DNA of 38,451 bases, taken from positions 1 through 38,451 of the forward strand of contig NZ_JAJUJJ010000025.1 of assembly GCF_029265375.1 (NCBI RefSeq). Direction: 5' to 3'. This document shows, one piece after another, positions 1-9,407 of this stretch. Numbering within the stretch: the stretch's first letter is position 1; the number at the start of each line of letters is the position of its first letter. Below the pieces are notes generated by a model. It worked only from the letters and a program-made list of their open reading frames with translations. It had not been told where the DNA came from and made no database searches. The stretch comes from Nesterenkonia sp. GTDB lineage: Bacteria; Actinomycetota; Actinomycetes; Actinomycetales; Micrococcaceae. Both the position numbers and the translations under genes were made by a program.

Positions 1-1550
1 CCGAGCACCGCCTCCAGATAGGGGGTGCGCTCATACATGTCCTGAGCCGCGGCCCGCGAATAGTCCATCAGCGGCCCGGCCAGCACGGTGAACGCCAGGC
101 TCATGGCCACCAGCGCCGCAGTGGGCACCACCATCGTTGCCGGAAGCAGCCGCTTATTGGCGGCCCGGGCATGCGCCAGGGACTTCTGCACCAGAATCCG
201 TTCGGGGTTCTCCACATCCTCCGTGCGGCGCCAGAATCCCTTGGTCCAGATCCGGGCCACCGCCAGCAGCGTCAGCAGCGAGGTGACCACTGAGGCGACC
301 ACCAGAACCCAGGTGATCCACGTGTTCTCCGCAATACCGCCGGCCATCATGCCCAGTTTGCCCACAAAGCCGCTGAACGGTGGGATTCCGGCCAGGTTCA
401 GTGCCGGGATGAAGAACAGCACTGCCAGCACCGGGGAGATCTTCGCCAGCCCGCCGAGGCGCTCCACGTTCGCAGTCCCGGCGCGCCGCTCGATCAGCCC
501 GGTCACCAGGAACAGGGTGGTCTGGATGGTGATGTGGTGAGCCACGTAGAAGACCGTGGCGGCCATACCGATGATGCTGGTCAGTGCCAAGCCGAACACC
601 AGATAGCCGATGTGGCTGATCAGGGTGAAGGACAGCATTCGTTTGATGTCCGACTGGGCCAGCGCGCCCAGGATGCCCACAATCATGGTCAGTGCGGCCA
701 CGATCATCAGCGCAGTGTTGATCCGCTCCCCCGGGAACAGCAGGGTCTCGGTGCGGATCATCGCGTAGATGCCGACTTTGGTCAGCAGTCCGGCGAACAC
801 CGCTGTCACCGGGGCGGGGGCAGTCGGGTAGGAGTCCGGCAGCCAGAACGCCAGGGGGAAGACGGCGGCCTTGATGCCGAAGGCCACCAGCAGCATCACG
901 TGCAGCATCAGCTGGGTGCCGTGCTCCAGCTCTGCGACCTTCAGGGCGATATCAGCCAGGTTGACCGTGCCGGTGGCCGCATAGATCAGGCCGATGGTGA
1001 TCAGAAACAGCATGGAGGACAGGATGGAAACCACCACATAGGTGACTCCGGCGCGGATCCGCGCTTCGCCCCCGCCCAGGGTGAGCAGCACGTACGACGC
1101 CGTCAGGAAGATTTCGAAGCCCACGTAGAGGTTGAACAGGTCGCCGGCCAGGAATGCGTTGGAGACTCCGGCCACCAGAATCAGGTAGGTGGGGAAGAAG
1201 ATGCTCACCGGGCCGGAGTCGTTGCGCTCCTCGGCGGCACCCTGGCCCACTGCGTAGAGCAGCACCGCCAGGGTGATCACCGAGGAGACCACCAACATCA
1301 GTGCGGAGAACCGGTCGATCACCATGGAGATCCCGAACGGCGCGGGCCAGCCGGCCAGGTGTACCGCGTGGGCCCCGGTCTGCCACACCTGGGTCAGCAG
1401 CACCACCTCCAGCAGCACGGTGAGCATCAGAGTGCCGATGGTGATGGACTTCTGCGTGGCCTGGTTGCGGTAGAACGCGAAGGCGAAGGCTGCCCCGAAG
1501 AACGGCAGCAGCACCGCCAAGGGGACGAAGTCGATCAGGTGGGTCTCCAT
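1..1550 (-). CDS. mnhD: Mrp/Mnh antiporter subunit D (3' end cut by window)
   Basis: Reading the minus strand from the ATG at 1550 gives an open frame of about 516 codons that reaches the left edge without a stop. It is a polytopic membrane protein of the proton-translocating NADH-quinone oxidoreductase ND5/NuoM-like family: hydrophobic throughout, with the family segments FGIKAAVFPLAFWLPDSYP and LLTKVGIYAMIR. It should be the MnhD/MrpD subunit of a multisubunit Na+(K+)/H+ antiporter in the cytoplasmic membrane. Family members have about 500-520 residues, so little is missing. The start overlaps the stop of mnhC by one base (TGATG), which indicates translational coupling. The remaining subunits (E, F, G) would be expected to the left, outside the window. 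Confidence 0.93.
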   Translation of the reverse strand, partial: METHLIDFVPLAVLLPFFGAAFAFAFYRNQATQKSITIGTLMLTVLLEVVLLTQVWQTGAHAVHLAGWPAPFGISMVIDRFSALMLVVSSVITLAVLLYAVGQGAAEERNDSGPVSIFFPTYLILVAGVSNAFLAGDLFNLYVGFEIFLTASYVLLTLGGGEARIRAGVTYVVVSILSSMLFLITIGLIYAATGTVNLADIALKVAELEHGTQLMLHVMLLVAFGIKAAVFPLAFWLPDSYPTAPAPVTAVFAGLLTKVGIYAMIRTETLLFPGERINTALMIVAALTMIVGILGALAQSDIKRMLSFTLISHIGYLVFGLALTSIIGMAATVFYVAHHITIQTTLFLVTGLIERRAGTANVERLGGLAKISPVLAVLFFIPALNLAGIPPFSGFVGKLGMMAGGIAENTWITWVLVVASVVTSLLTLLAVARIWTKGFWRRTEDVENPERILVQKSLAHARAANKRLLPATMVVPTAALVAMSLAFTVLAGPLMDYSRAAAQDMYERTPYLEAVL

Positions 1551-2050
1551 CAGCGGTCCCCCGCCTCGGAGGTTGTGGATGAGTCGGACTGCGGGCTCAC
1601 CGTGCGCAGCGCACCGGTCACCGGATCCATAGTGTCGATGAATTCGCTGGTCTCGGTGCTGACCTCGGCGTCCTCCTCAGGATCGTAGGCGCCCACCGAC
1701 TCAGCCAGGCGGCGGTCCTCTTCGTCGTCGGCGACCTCCTCCTGGCGGGCCAGCACCCAGGAGCGGTAGATCAGGGCGAGCATGAACGCCACCAGCGCGA
1801 AGGCGATGACGATCGCGGTCAGCAGCAGGGCCTGCGGCAGCGGGTCCAGGTAGTCTCCGGCCTCGAGACCCTCGCGCACGATGGGGGACTCCCCGGCCCG
1901 GCCAGCGGTCTGCAGCAGCAGCAGGTTCACCCCGTTGGAGAGCAGGATGATGCCCAGCAGCACCCGGGTCAGGGACCTCTCCAGCATCAGGTAGATCCCG
2001 ATGGCGAACATTGCGCCCATCACCACCAGCAGGGTCACGTTGATGGTCAT
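1550..2050 (-). CDS. mnhC: Mrp/Mnh antiporter subunit C
   Basis: This 166-residue protein has three hydrophobic segments (about 5-22, 27-47 and 72-95) and matches the NuoK/MnhC family, including the LLGIILLSNGVNLLLLQ stretch in the second helix. The last 65 residues are a charged acidic cytoplasmic tail, longer than in typical MnhC (about 110-125 residues). It is a small subunit of the Na+(K+)/H+ antiporter complex. It starts inside the mnhA stop (ATGA overlap) and its stop overlaps the mnhD start (TGATG), so the three genes form one operon. Confidence 0.93.
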   Translation of the reverse strand: MTINVTLLVVMGAMFAIGIYLMLERSLTRVLLGIILLSNGVNLLLLQTAGRAGESPIVREGLEAGDYLDPLPQALLLTAIVIAFALVAFMLALIYRSWVLARQEEVADDEEDRRLAESVGAYDPEEDAEVSTETSEFIDTMDPVTGALRTVSPQSDSSTTSEAGDR

Positions 2051-5049
2051 CGGGCCACCCCCATGCTGGTCTGGGCGTGGATTCCGTGGCCGACCGGGGA
2101 GGACTGGCGATGCTCCTGCTCACTGCGCACATCGATCTCCGATCCCAGGCTGCGCAGCACATCCACGATCAGGCCCACCACCACCAGGTAGACGCCGACG
2201 TCGAACAGCACCGAGGAGACCAGGTGGTGCTCGCCGAAGACCGGCAGGTGCAGGTCGACGACGAAGCTCTGGAAGGCCGCACCTCCGGCGAAGAGCGGCA
2301 GCAGCCCGGTGAAGCAGGCCACCGCCAGGCCCCACCCCATCAGCGCGCCGGCGGAGAACGGGATCGCGGCCTCCAGCTCGTACCGTCCGCCGGCCAGGTA
2401 GCGCAGCAGGAATGCCAGGCCGGCCAACAGCCCGCCGGCGAAGCCGCCGCCGGGTGAGTTGTGCCCGGCCAGCAGCAGGTAGATCGACAGCAGGATGGTG
2501 GCGTGGAATATCAGCCGGGTGACCACTTCGAAGATGATGGAGCGGTGCTCCGGGGCCAGCGTGCGTCCGGCCACCAGCCAGGCCTCCCGCGCCACGGTGG
2601 CGAAGCTGCGGGCCACCTGGATCTCCCGGATCTGGCGCGGGGACAGCGCCTTGTCGGAGAGCACCCGGCCCACCGACCCGGTGGGCACCTCGTGCAGCTG
2701 GCGGCGCTGGACGTCACGGCGCTTGACGAAGATCAGGCTGGCGACTCCGGTGGCGGCGGCGGCCAGCACGGTGATCTCTCCGAAGGTGTCCCAGGCGCGG
2801 ATGTCCACCAGGGTGACGTTGACGATATTGGCGCCGTGGCCGATCTCATAGGCCATCCACGGGTATTCCACTGAGACCGGCTCCTGGGAGCGGGAGTCCA
2901 TCGCGATGGCGGCTGCGACCATCATCACCGCGCCGAAGGATATGCCCAGCACTGCGCGGCCGAGCCGGCGGCGAGTGGGGTTCTGGGTCCAGATCCCGGC
3001 CGGAAGGGTGCGCAGCGCTAGGACGAAGACCACCAGCACGATCGATTCGACCAGCAGCAGGGTCAGCGCCAGATCGGGGGCGCCCTGCAGCGCGAAGATC
3101 CCGGCGATCCCCCAGCCGCACAGCGAGACCATCAGCACCGCCATGAATCGTTTGGGCGCCCAGACGGCCCCCAGTCCCCCGGCGATGATCACTGCCCCCA
3201 GCACCATCTGCATCGGCTGCTCAGCCAGGATGATGTGCCCGGGAACGGTGTGGCCGGTGAGCGCCACCACGCCGGCGGGCACCGCAGTTGCCACCGCCAG
3301 AATGATGAACAGGTACCAGCCCAGCGAGCCGCGCTGGGTGGTGGCGGTCAGCCAGGCGGCGACGTCGTCCAGTTCACGGATGCTGCGCCGGTAGATCCGT
3401 TCGGCGTCCAGCACCGCCGGCACCACCGGCCGGGACTCCCCGGCGCGGCCGACCAGCCGGAAGACTCCCAGGCCCAGCACCCAGGTCAGCGCTGAGAGCC
3501 CCAGCACCGGGGTCAGCCCGTGCCACAGCGCCAGGTAGGTGGGTTCGACGTCGGGCGCGGCGGGTTCGAACAGACCGGAGAAAGGCTCGATGAGTCCCTG
3601 CAGCGCCGCCGGAGCCAGCGCGAAGAGCACAGTCAGGCATGCCAGCAGCACCGGGGCGGCGAGGAAGACGGCGTCCGGCCGGCTGCTCAGCTCGGTGGGC
3701 TCCGCACCAGGCTTGGAGGCGAAGGCGCCCCACACAAAGCGGGCTGAGTAGGCCACGGTGAGCGCGGAGGCGGCGACCACTCCGGCGACCACCAGCCAGC
3801 CGGCGGCCCCGTGGATCTCGGCGTAGCCGTAGAAGGATTCGAAGACCACCTCTTTGGCCACAAACCCGAACAGCGGCGGCAGTCCGGCCATTGAGGCGGC
3901 CGCCACCACAGAGGCGGTCAGCAGCACCGGCTGCGCCCTTCCGATCCCGGAGAGCTTTTGCAGATCCCGCGTTCCGGTCTTGTGGTCGATGATCCCGACC
4001 ACCATGAACAGGGCGGCCTTGAAGAGCCCGTGGGCCAGCAGCATCGCCAGGCCGGCCAGCGCCGCATCCTGGTTGCCCAGCCCGTTGACCATGGTCAGAA
4101 AGCCCAGCTGGGAGACGGTTCCGTAGGCGAGGAGAAGCTTGATATCGGTCTGGCGCAGGGCGCGGTAGGCGCCCACCAGCATGGTGGCCAGTCCTAGGGT
4201 CAGCACCACAGGCAGCCAGAGGGTGGTCTCAGCGAAACCCGGCGCGAAGCGGGCCACCAGGTAGACCCCGGCTTTGACCATGGCTGCGGCGTGCAGATAG
4301 GCCGAGACCGGGGTGGGCGCGGCCATGGCCGCCGGGAGCCAGAAATGGAAGGGCACCAGCGCGGATTTGGAGACCGCGCCGATGAGAATGAGCACCACGG
4401 CGGTGTCCACCGCGGGCCCGGTCAGTCCACCGGCCTGCGCCAGGATGTCGGAGAGCCGGTAGGTTCCGGCCAGCTGACCCAGCCACAGCAGCCCGACCAG
4501 CATGGCCAGTCCGCCGAAGGTGGTGACGATCAGTGCCTGGATGGCCGAGCGCCTGGCGAAGATCCGGTGGGCCGAGTATCCGATCAGCAGGAAGGACAGC
4601 ACGGTGGTGGCTTCCCAGAAGATGAACAGGATCACCAAGTCATCGGCGAGCACCAGGCCCAGCATGGCTGCGGCGAAGGCGAACAGCTGGGCGGCGAAGG
4701 GCCCGGCGCCGCGTTCGGTCGCGGCGAAGTAGCGGGCGCAGTAGAGCATCACCAGTGCGCCGACGCCGGTGATCAGCAGCGAGAGGACCAGCCCAAGCGC
4801 GTCAAGCCGGAACGCCAGATCGATCCCCAGCTGAGGAATCCACGGGATCACCTCGGCCGGGGGCCCGCCAGGCTCACCTGCGGGCGCAGCCTGGTCGGCC
4901 TGCAGCACGGCGGGGGCCTGCCAGATCAGCCAGGCGAAGCTGAGGCCCAGCACGGCGGCCAGGACGTGAAAGCTGCGGCGCCCCCACCAGCTGTGCAGCA
5001 CCGGTGCGATCATGCTCACTGCGAAGAGCGCAGTAAGCATGATGATCAT
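2047..5049 (-). CDS. mnhA: Mrp/Mnh antiporter subunit A fused to subunit B
   Basis: This large antiporter subunit of about 1000 residues has an N-terminal ND5-like domain (roughly 1-560, with the LLAYGTVSQLGFL and VSKSALVPFHFWLPAAM segments), then MrpA C-terminal helices. The last 200 residues match MnhB (HATILLSIYLLLAGHNSPGGGF, FDVGVYLVVVGL). MnhA-MnhB fusions are usual in actinobacteria. The frame is open to 5097, but the ATG at 5049 is preferred: it is preceded by AGAAGG at a suitable distance and begins directly with the first membrane helix (MIIMLTALFAVSMIAP). It is the first visible gene of the operon and should carry the main ion path for cytoplasmic pH and sodium homeostasis. Confidence 0.93.
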   Translation of the reverse strand: MIIMLTALFAVSMIAPVLHSWWGRRSFHVLAAVLGLSFAWLIWQAPAVLQADQAAPAGEPGGPPAEVIPWIPQLGIDLAFRLDALGLVLSLLITGVGALVMLYCARYFAATERGAGPFAAQLFAFAAAMLGLVLADDLVILFIFWEATTVLSFLLIGYSAHRIFARRSAIQALIVTTFGGLAMLVGLLWLGQLAGTYRLSDILAQAGGLTGPAVDTAVVLILIGAVSKSALVPFHFWLPAAMAAPTPVSAYLHAAAMVKAGVYLVARFAPGFAETTLWLPVVLTLGLATMLVGAYRALRQTDIKLLLAYGTVSQLGFLTMVNGLGNQDAALAGLAMLLAHGLFKAALFMVVGIIDHKTGTRDLQKLSGIGRAQPVLLTASVVAAASMAGLPPLFGFVAKEVVFESFYGYAEIHGAAGWLVVAGVVAASALTVAYSARFVWGAFASKPGAEPTELSSRPDAVFLAAPVLLACLTVLFALAPAALQGLIEPFSGLFEPAAPDVEPTYLALWHGLTPVLGLSALTWVLGLGVFRLVGRAGESRPVVPAVLDAERIYRRSIRELDDVAAWLTATTQRGSLGWYLFIILAVATAVPAGVVALTGHTVPGHIILAEQPMQMVLGAVIIAGGLGAVWAPKRFMAVLMVSLCGWGIAGIFALQGAPDLALTLLLVESIVLVVFVLALRTLPAGIWTQNPTRRRLGRAVLGISFGAVMMVAAAIAMDSRSQEPVSVEYPWMAYEIGHGANIVNVTLVDIRAWDTFGEITVLAAAATGVASLIFVKRRDVQRRQLHEVPTGSVGRVLSDKALSPRQIREIQVARSFATVAREAWLVAGRTLAPEHRSIIFEVVTRLIFHATILLSIYLLLAGHNSPGGGFAGGLLAGLAFLLRYLAGGRYELEAAIPFSAGALMGWGLAVACFTGLLPLFAGGAAFQSFVVDLHLPVFGEHHLVSSVLFDVGVYLVVVGLIVDVLRSLGSEIDVRSEQEHRQSSPVGHGIHAQTSMGVAR

Positions 5050-5119
5050 AGAGAGACCCTTCTCTACCGGAGCGCAGACCGTCCAAGACCCACCCACCAG
5101 GATCCGGCGGGCGCGGAGT

Positions 5120-5132
5120 GCATAACCTATGC
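5120..5132. promoter_or_regulatory. Small inverted repeat between divergent genes
   Basis: The 161-base gap between mnhA (minus) and the MFS gene (plus) must hold both promoters. It contains GCATA-ACC-TATGC, a perfect 5-bp inverted repeat with a 3-base spacer, which could be a regulator site. No convincing -35/-10 pair was found for either gene, so this is a weak call. Confidence 0.2.
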
Positions 5133-5210
5133 CGCCAGCCTGGGAGTTCCCTCTATGTTAACAGGGATGAGTTACCATCCGCTCATCGGATCCGGGATCG
5201 GAGGGCACCT

Positions 5211-6629
5211 ATGACCACGCCGTCAGGGCAATCGGCACCAGCCACGCCCGCAGGGGAGGTGCAGCGCGGCTCGCGGGCCCCCCGCTCGCCTGAGGAGCCG
5301 CTGAACAAGGCGGTGATTCTGCGCTGGAGCCTGTGGAGCTGGGGCAATGCCACGGTCAGCGCGCTGATGGTCACCTTCGTCTTCGGCACCTACATCGCCG
5401 ACGCCGTGGGGCCCGGCGGCCAGGGGTCTCAGTACCTGACCACTGCGAATCTGGTGGCTGGGCTGATCATTGCCCTCACCGCTCCGGTGATCGGCCAGCG
5501 GGCGGATAAAGCCGGGCGGCGCCAGCTGTGGCTGACCATCAACACTGTGCTGGTGGTGCTGCTGTGTGCGGCCTGCTTCTTCGTCAAGCCTGACACGGGG
5601 TTCCTGCTGCTGGGCGTGACTCTGATGGCAGCGATGACGCTGTTCGACGAGTTTGCCAATCTGAACTACAACGCGATGATCACCGACATCTCCGACCATT
5701 CCCGGATGGGTCGGGTCTCCGGCATCGGCTGGGGGTCGGGCTACCTGGGCGGGATCGTGATTCTGGCGATCGCCTATTTCGGGCTGGTCGCCGACGGCGG
5801 ACTGCTGGGAGTCAGCACCGATGAGGCGTTCAATATCCGGTTAGTCGCCGTCGTCGGTGCCGTGTGGTTCCTGATCTGGGCGCTGCCGCTGCTGTTCACC
5901 CGGATGACCACTGCCGATGAGATGGCCGCCGCCGAACGGATTCCGGTCAGCGAGTCCTACCGCCGGCTGGTGCGTGTGGTGGTGGGGCTCTGGCGCGAGG
6001 ACCGCAACACGTTCTGGTTCCTGGTGGCCTCGGCGGTGTACCGGGACGGGCTGTCAGCGATCTTCACCTACGGGGCGATTCTGGGGGTGACGATCTACGG
6101 CTTCACCTCCGGGGACATCCTGCTGTTTGGGATCGCCGGCAATGTGGTGGCCGCACTGGGGGCCATCAGCGGAGGGTTCTTCGACGACCGGATCGGGCCG
6201 CGGCGGGTGATCGTCTTCAGCGTGGCCGCTCTGATGCTGATCGCGGCGGTGATGTATTTCTTCGACGTCGAACGTGAGGTTCTGGGCCTCACGGTGACTC
6301 CGACGGCGGCTTTCTGGGTGCTGGGTCTGACCCTGTGCCTGTTCGTTGGCCCCGCGCAGGCCTCCTCCCGCGCCTTTGTGGGCAGGCTGGCTCCGCCGGA
6401 GCGCGCTGCTGAGCTGTTCGGGCTCTACGCCACTGCCGGGCGGTCGATCGGCTTTTTGACCTCGGGGGTCAGTGCGCTGCTGCTGACCATCACACTGGGG
6501 GCCGAGGCGGATATTGAGGACGCCGAGAAGGCTCTGATCATCGGCATCCTGGTGGTGCTGGCCTGCGGCTTGGCGCTGCTGCTGAAGGTGAAGGATCCCA
6601 CCGGCCCGGCGAAGATGGCCGAGCACTGA
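5211..6629 (+). CDS. UMF1/Atg22-type MFS transporter
   Basis: A 472-residue membrane protein with about twelve hydrophobic segments. The N-terminal half has WSLWSWGNATVSALMVTFVFGTYI and the cytoplasmic loop GQRADKAGRR, which suits the MFS motif A; LNYNAMITDIS resembles the UMF1/Atg22 group. The substrate cannot be read from sequence; relatives are often described as amino-acid or unknown-solute exporters. The frame opens at 5118, but the ATG at 5211 has GGAGGG just upstream and leaves a short Ala/Pro-rich cytoplasmic tail before the first helix. It is divergent from the antiporter operon and converges on the AEC permease with only 4 bases between the stops. Confidence 0.85.
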   Translation: MTTPSGQSAPATPAGEVQRGSRAPRSPEEPLNKAVILRWSLWSWGNATVSALMVTFVFGTYIADAVGPGGQGSQYLTTANLVAGLIIALTAPVIGQRADKAGRRQLWLTINTVLVVLLCAACFFVKPDTGFLLLGVTLMAAMTLFDEFANLNYNAMITDISDHSRMGRVSGIGWGSGYLGGIVILAIAYFGLVADGGLLGVSTDEAFNIRLVAVVGAVWFLIWALPLLFTRMTTADEMAAAERIPVSESYRRLVRVVVGLWREDRNTFWFLVASAVYRDGLSAIFTYGAILGVTIYGFTSGDILLFGIAGNVVAALGAISGGFFDDRIGPRRVIVFSVAALMLIAAVMYFFDVEREVLGLTVTPTAAFWVLGLTLCLFVGPAQASSRAFVGRLAPPERAAELFGLYATAGRSIGFLTSGVSALLLTITLGAEADIEDAEKALIIGILVVLACGLALLLKVKDPTGPAKMAEH

Positions 6630-6633
6630 GCAT

Positions 6634-7593
6634 TCAGGCCATCAGCAGCGCGACCGCCACCATGGAGGGGATGCCCAGCACCGTGGTGATCAGCACGGTG
6701 TCGCGGGCGATGATTTCGCCGGCCTCGTAGCGCACCGCAGTGACCAGCACGTTCTGGGCGGTGGGCAGGGAGGCCATCACCACTGCGGTGAAGAGCATGG
6801 CGCCCTCCAGGCCGAAGAGGAAGGCGGCCGCCAGGTATGCCAGCACCGGGTGGATGATCAGCTTGGTCCCGGCGGCAAGCAGCACATCACGACGGCGCCC
6901 GGCGGCTTTGTCCAGCGGGTGGCTCCCCACCAGAGAGAGCCCGAAGGACAGCAGCAGCAGCGGGATCGCGGCTCCAGCCAGCAGCTCGATGGATTCATGC
7001 ACCGGCCCGGGAAAGCGCCACTGCTGCCAGGAGAACAGCAGCCCCAGCATCGCCCCGATGATCACCGGATTGGCCACCGTCTGCAGCACCCTACGCAGCA
7101 CCGCCAGGCGAGTCGTGGGCCGAACCGAGGCAGCTCCGGTCTCCCGGTGGCGGGCCTGATCCAGGGTGGCGACCACCAGCGGCATGTAGATCGCCAGCTG
7201 GAACATCACCACCGGCGCGGCCAGGGCGATGTCCCCCAGCACGTAGGCAGCGATGGGGAAGCCCAGGTTCGCGCCGTTGACCTGGGATGCGCTCTGGGCT
7301 GCGATCATATGTTCGGAGAACCGTCGGCCGGGCAGCAGAACCCTGCCGACCAGCAGGAACAGGAACAGCGCGGCGAAGGCGCTGACGGCCGCGACACCGA
7401 ACTGCGGGCCGATGACCTCTCCGATGGGTGAGCCGGAGATCGTCAGGAACAGCAGGCACGGGGAGGCGACGAAGAACGCTGTGCGGCTCATCACGATCCG
7501 CGCATCAGAGCCCAGAATTCTGAACCGGCCCAGGGCGAATCCGACGGCGATGATCAGCCACACCACCAGGAACCCGGCCAGCACATCCCACAT
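6634..7593 (-). CDS. AEC family transporter (auxin efflux carrier-like permease)
   Basis: A 319-residue protein with about ten hydrophobic segments in the two-times-five arrangement of the AEC family (PF03547). It has [17 protein letters not shown] in the first half and [20 protein letters not shown] in the second, both characteristic of the family. Bacterial members export or import small organic acids; the substrate is not deducible here. The ATG at 7593 has GGGAGGG immediately upstream. The longer open frame to 7935 is out of phase with real coding signals and runs antisense through dcd. Confidence 0.88.
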   Translation of the reverse strand: MWDVLAGFLVVWLIIAVGFALGRFRILGSDARIVMSRTAFFVASPCLLFLTISGSPIGEVIGPQFGVAAVSAFAALFLFLLVGRVLLPGRRFSEHMIAAQSASQVNGANLGFPIAAYVLGDIALAAPVVMFQLAIYMPLVVATLDQARHRETGAASVRPTTRLAVLRRVLQTVANPVIIGAMLGLLFSWQQWRFPGPVHESIELLAGAAIPLLLLSFGLSLVGSHPLDKAAGRRRDVLLAAGTKLIIHPVLAYLAAAFLFGLEGAMLFTAVVMASLPTAQNVLVTAVRYEAGEIIARDTVLITTVLGIPSMVAVALLMA

Positions 7594-7671
7594 ACGCCCT
7601 CCCAGGTCAGATTCGCCGCGGGCCTGCGCCCCCGGCTCCGCGTCCCCACAATACTCCCGGAGATCTCTTGG

Positions 7672-7677
7672 TAGTTT
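7672..7677 (+). promoter_or_regulatory. -10 box for a probable leaderless dcd transcript
   Basis: TAGTTT fits the actinobacterial TANNNT -10 element and ends 7 bases before the GTG start of dcd, which has no good Shine-Dalgarno sequence. That places the predicted transcription start on or next to the start codon. No clear -35 is visible. Confidence 0.45.
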
Positions 7678-7684
7678 GGTCCTC

Positions 7685-8266
7685 GTGCTGCTTTCAGATA
7701 CCGACATCCGCGCCGAGCTGGACTCCGGCCGCATCCAGCTGGATCCGTTCGACGAGTCGATGATCCAGCCCTCCAGCGTGGATGTGCGTCTGGAGCGGAT
7801 GTTCCGGCTCTTCGACAACCACAAGTACGCCCATATCGACCCGTCGGTGGACCAGCCGGATCTGACCCGCCTGGTGGAGGTGGACCCCGAAGAGCCCTTC
7901 GTGCTGCACCCTGGCGACTTCGTGCTGGGTGCCACCTATGAGGCGGTCACCCTGCCCGATGATGTGGCCGCTCGGCTGGAGGGCAAGTCCTCCCTGGGCC
8001 GGCTGGGTCTGCTGACCCACTCCACGGCCGGGTTCATCGACCCGGGGTTCACCGGCCAGGTGACCCTGGAGCTGTCGAATATGGCGACCCTGCCGATCAA
8101 GCTGTGGCCCGGATCCAAGATCGGCCAGCTGTGCTTCTTCCGGCTCTCCTCCCCCGCCCAGCACGGCTACGGCACCAAGGTCCACCAGTCCCGCTACCAG
8201 GGCCAGCGCGGCCCCACCGCCTCCCGCAGCCACGAAAACTTCCACCGGACCATCATCAGCACATGA
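7685..8266 (+). CDS. dcd: dCTP deaminase
   Basis: A 193-residue trimeric nucleotide deaminase that converts dCTP to dUTP for thymidylate synthesis. It closely follows the actinobacterial Dcd pattern: [17 protein letters not shown] at the N-terminus, [27 protein letters not shown] (substrate-binding Ser and Arg), [14 protein letters not shown] (catalytic Glu) and RYQGQRGPT near the C-terminus. Some actinobacterial Dcd proteins, such as the Mycobacterium tuberculosis enzyme, also hydrolyse dUTP to dUMP; whether this one does is not shown. The GTG at 7685 gives the expected family length. The stop overlaps the next gene's ATG (ATGA). Confidence 0.96.
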   Translation: MLLSDTDIRAELDSGRIQLDPFDESMIQPSSVDVRLERMFRLFDNHKYAHIDPSVDQPDLTRLVEVDPEEPFVLHPGDFVLGATYEAVTLPDDVAARLEGKSSLGRLGLLTHSTAGFIDPGFTGQVTLELSNMATLPIKLWPGSKIGQLCFFRLSSPAQHGYGTKVHQSRYQGQRGPTASRSHENFHRTIIST

Positions 8267-9348
8267 GCGTCTTCCCCGACTCCCCCCGCCCCCAGCCGCA
8301 CAGCACCCCCGACTCCGGCCGCCCGGCAGCCGAGCAGCCCCAGCCGTCCGGCCCGCTGGGCCCCTACACCGCAGTGATCGGCTGGGCGGCGGCCCTGGTG
8401 CTGGTCGCCGTCGCCGCCGTCGTCGCCGTCTGGCAGGTCAATGAGCAGATCTACACCCCGCAGGCCGCGGCCGAGCAGTACTGGGAGGACGTCTCCTCCG
8501 GCAGCGGAGGGGCCGCCATGGGCCAGCTGAGCAGCACACCGGAGTTCCTCTCCGAGGAGGGGATCGATCATCTGCTGCTCGACGGCGAGCCGCTGAGCCG
8601 CTCCGCGCAGCTGCTCTCCGGGGCGCAGCTCACCGGGGAGAACGACGACGCCGAAATCTCCTTCACCGTGGAGGATGAGTCGCTGAGCACCCCCATCCCG
8701 GTCGAGCGGATGGGCACCACCTGGGGGTTCTTCGACGACTGGCAGGTCTCCCCGCAGGCGCTGAGCTGGTTCGAGGTGGAGGTCCCCGGCGCCCCGCAGG
8801 GCGGCATCGGGCAGGTGCAGGTCAACGGCCAGCCGGTGAACCTGAATGAGGAGACCGCCCGGCTCTCGGCATTCGTCCCCACGGCCGCGGAGATCAGCGT
8901 GGACTCCGAGTGGCTGGTGGGCGGAACGACCCACGTGGTCACCGCCGCCCAGGGCGAGCAGAGCAGCGCCGAGCGGGTCACCCTGGACCTGGAGGCCTCC
9001 GACGCCGCAGTGGAGCTGCTGCACACCGAGGTGGAGGAGTTCTTCAACCACTGCAGCGACCAGCAGGTCCTGATGCCGGCCGGCTGCCCGGTGGGGGTCA
9101 CCACCGCGCACCGGGTCGACGCCGAATCCATCGAGTGGAGCTTCCCGGACCCGGAGAGCTTCAGCCTGCGGTTCGACGCCGACGGCTGGCAGATCGACCA
9201 CGACCCGCTGGTGGCCGAGGTCAGCTTCGATGCCACCCACCACCACACCGGTGAAGCGATCACCGAGTCCAAGCAGGTGCCTTTCGAACTCGACGTGCAG
9301 GTCGGGGCCAGCGGGGAGGATCTGATTGTGGCGGTCTCCGGTCCATGA
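8263..9348 (+). CDS. Membrane-anchored protein of unknown function
   Basis: A 361-residue protein not recognised as a known family. A Pro/Ser-rich cytoplasmic tail (1-33) is followed by one transmembrane helix (about 36-57). The rest is a polar, acidic extracytoplasmic region of about 300 residues with two Cys near residues 265-275 that could form a disulfide. The first part of the ectodomain ([15 protein letters not shown]...) looks like the NTF2/Mce-type domains of membrane-anchored actinobacterial proteins, but this is only an impression. It is translationally coupled to dcd by an ATGA overlap. The start is fixed by that overlap. Confidence 0.75.
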   Translation: MSVFPDSPRPQPHSTPDSGRPAAEQPQPSGPLGPYTAVIGWAAALVLVAVAAVVAVWQVNEQIYTPQAAAEQYWEDVSSGSGGAAMGQLSSTPEFLSEEGIDHLLLDGEPLSRSAQLLSGAQLTGENDDAEISFTVEDESLSTPIPVERMGTTWGFFDDWQVSPQALSWFEVEVPGAPQGGIGQVQVNGQPVNLNEETARLSAFVPTAAEISVDSEWLVGGTTHVVTAAQGEQSSAERVTLDLEASDAAVELLHTEVEEFFNHCSDQQVLMPAGCPVGVTTAHRVDAESIEWSFPDPESFSLRFDADGWQIDHDPLVAEVSFDATHHHTGEAITESKQVPFELDVQVGASGEDLIVAVSGP

Positions 9349-9395
9349 GCGACCGCCTGCCCCGACCGCCGGCGCAGCAGATGCTGACTCATCGG

Positions 9396-9401
9396 TAGAC
9401 T
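9396..9401 (+). promoter_or_regulatory. -10 box for a probable leaderless P-type ATPase transcript
   Basis: TAGACT (TANNNT type) ends 6 bases before the GTG start at 9408, and there is no Shine-Dalgarno sequence in between. This is the arrangement of leaderless mRNAs in actinobacteria. No convincing -35 is seen. Confidence 0.45.
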
Positions 9402-9407
9402 TTCGGC

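Noticed and set aside
534-1688. Plus-strand open frame of 384 codons across mnhD.
   Set aside because: Low-complexity Gln/His/Gly/Asp-rich translation typical of the antisense of a high-GC membrane protein gene, with no family pattern.
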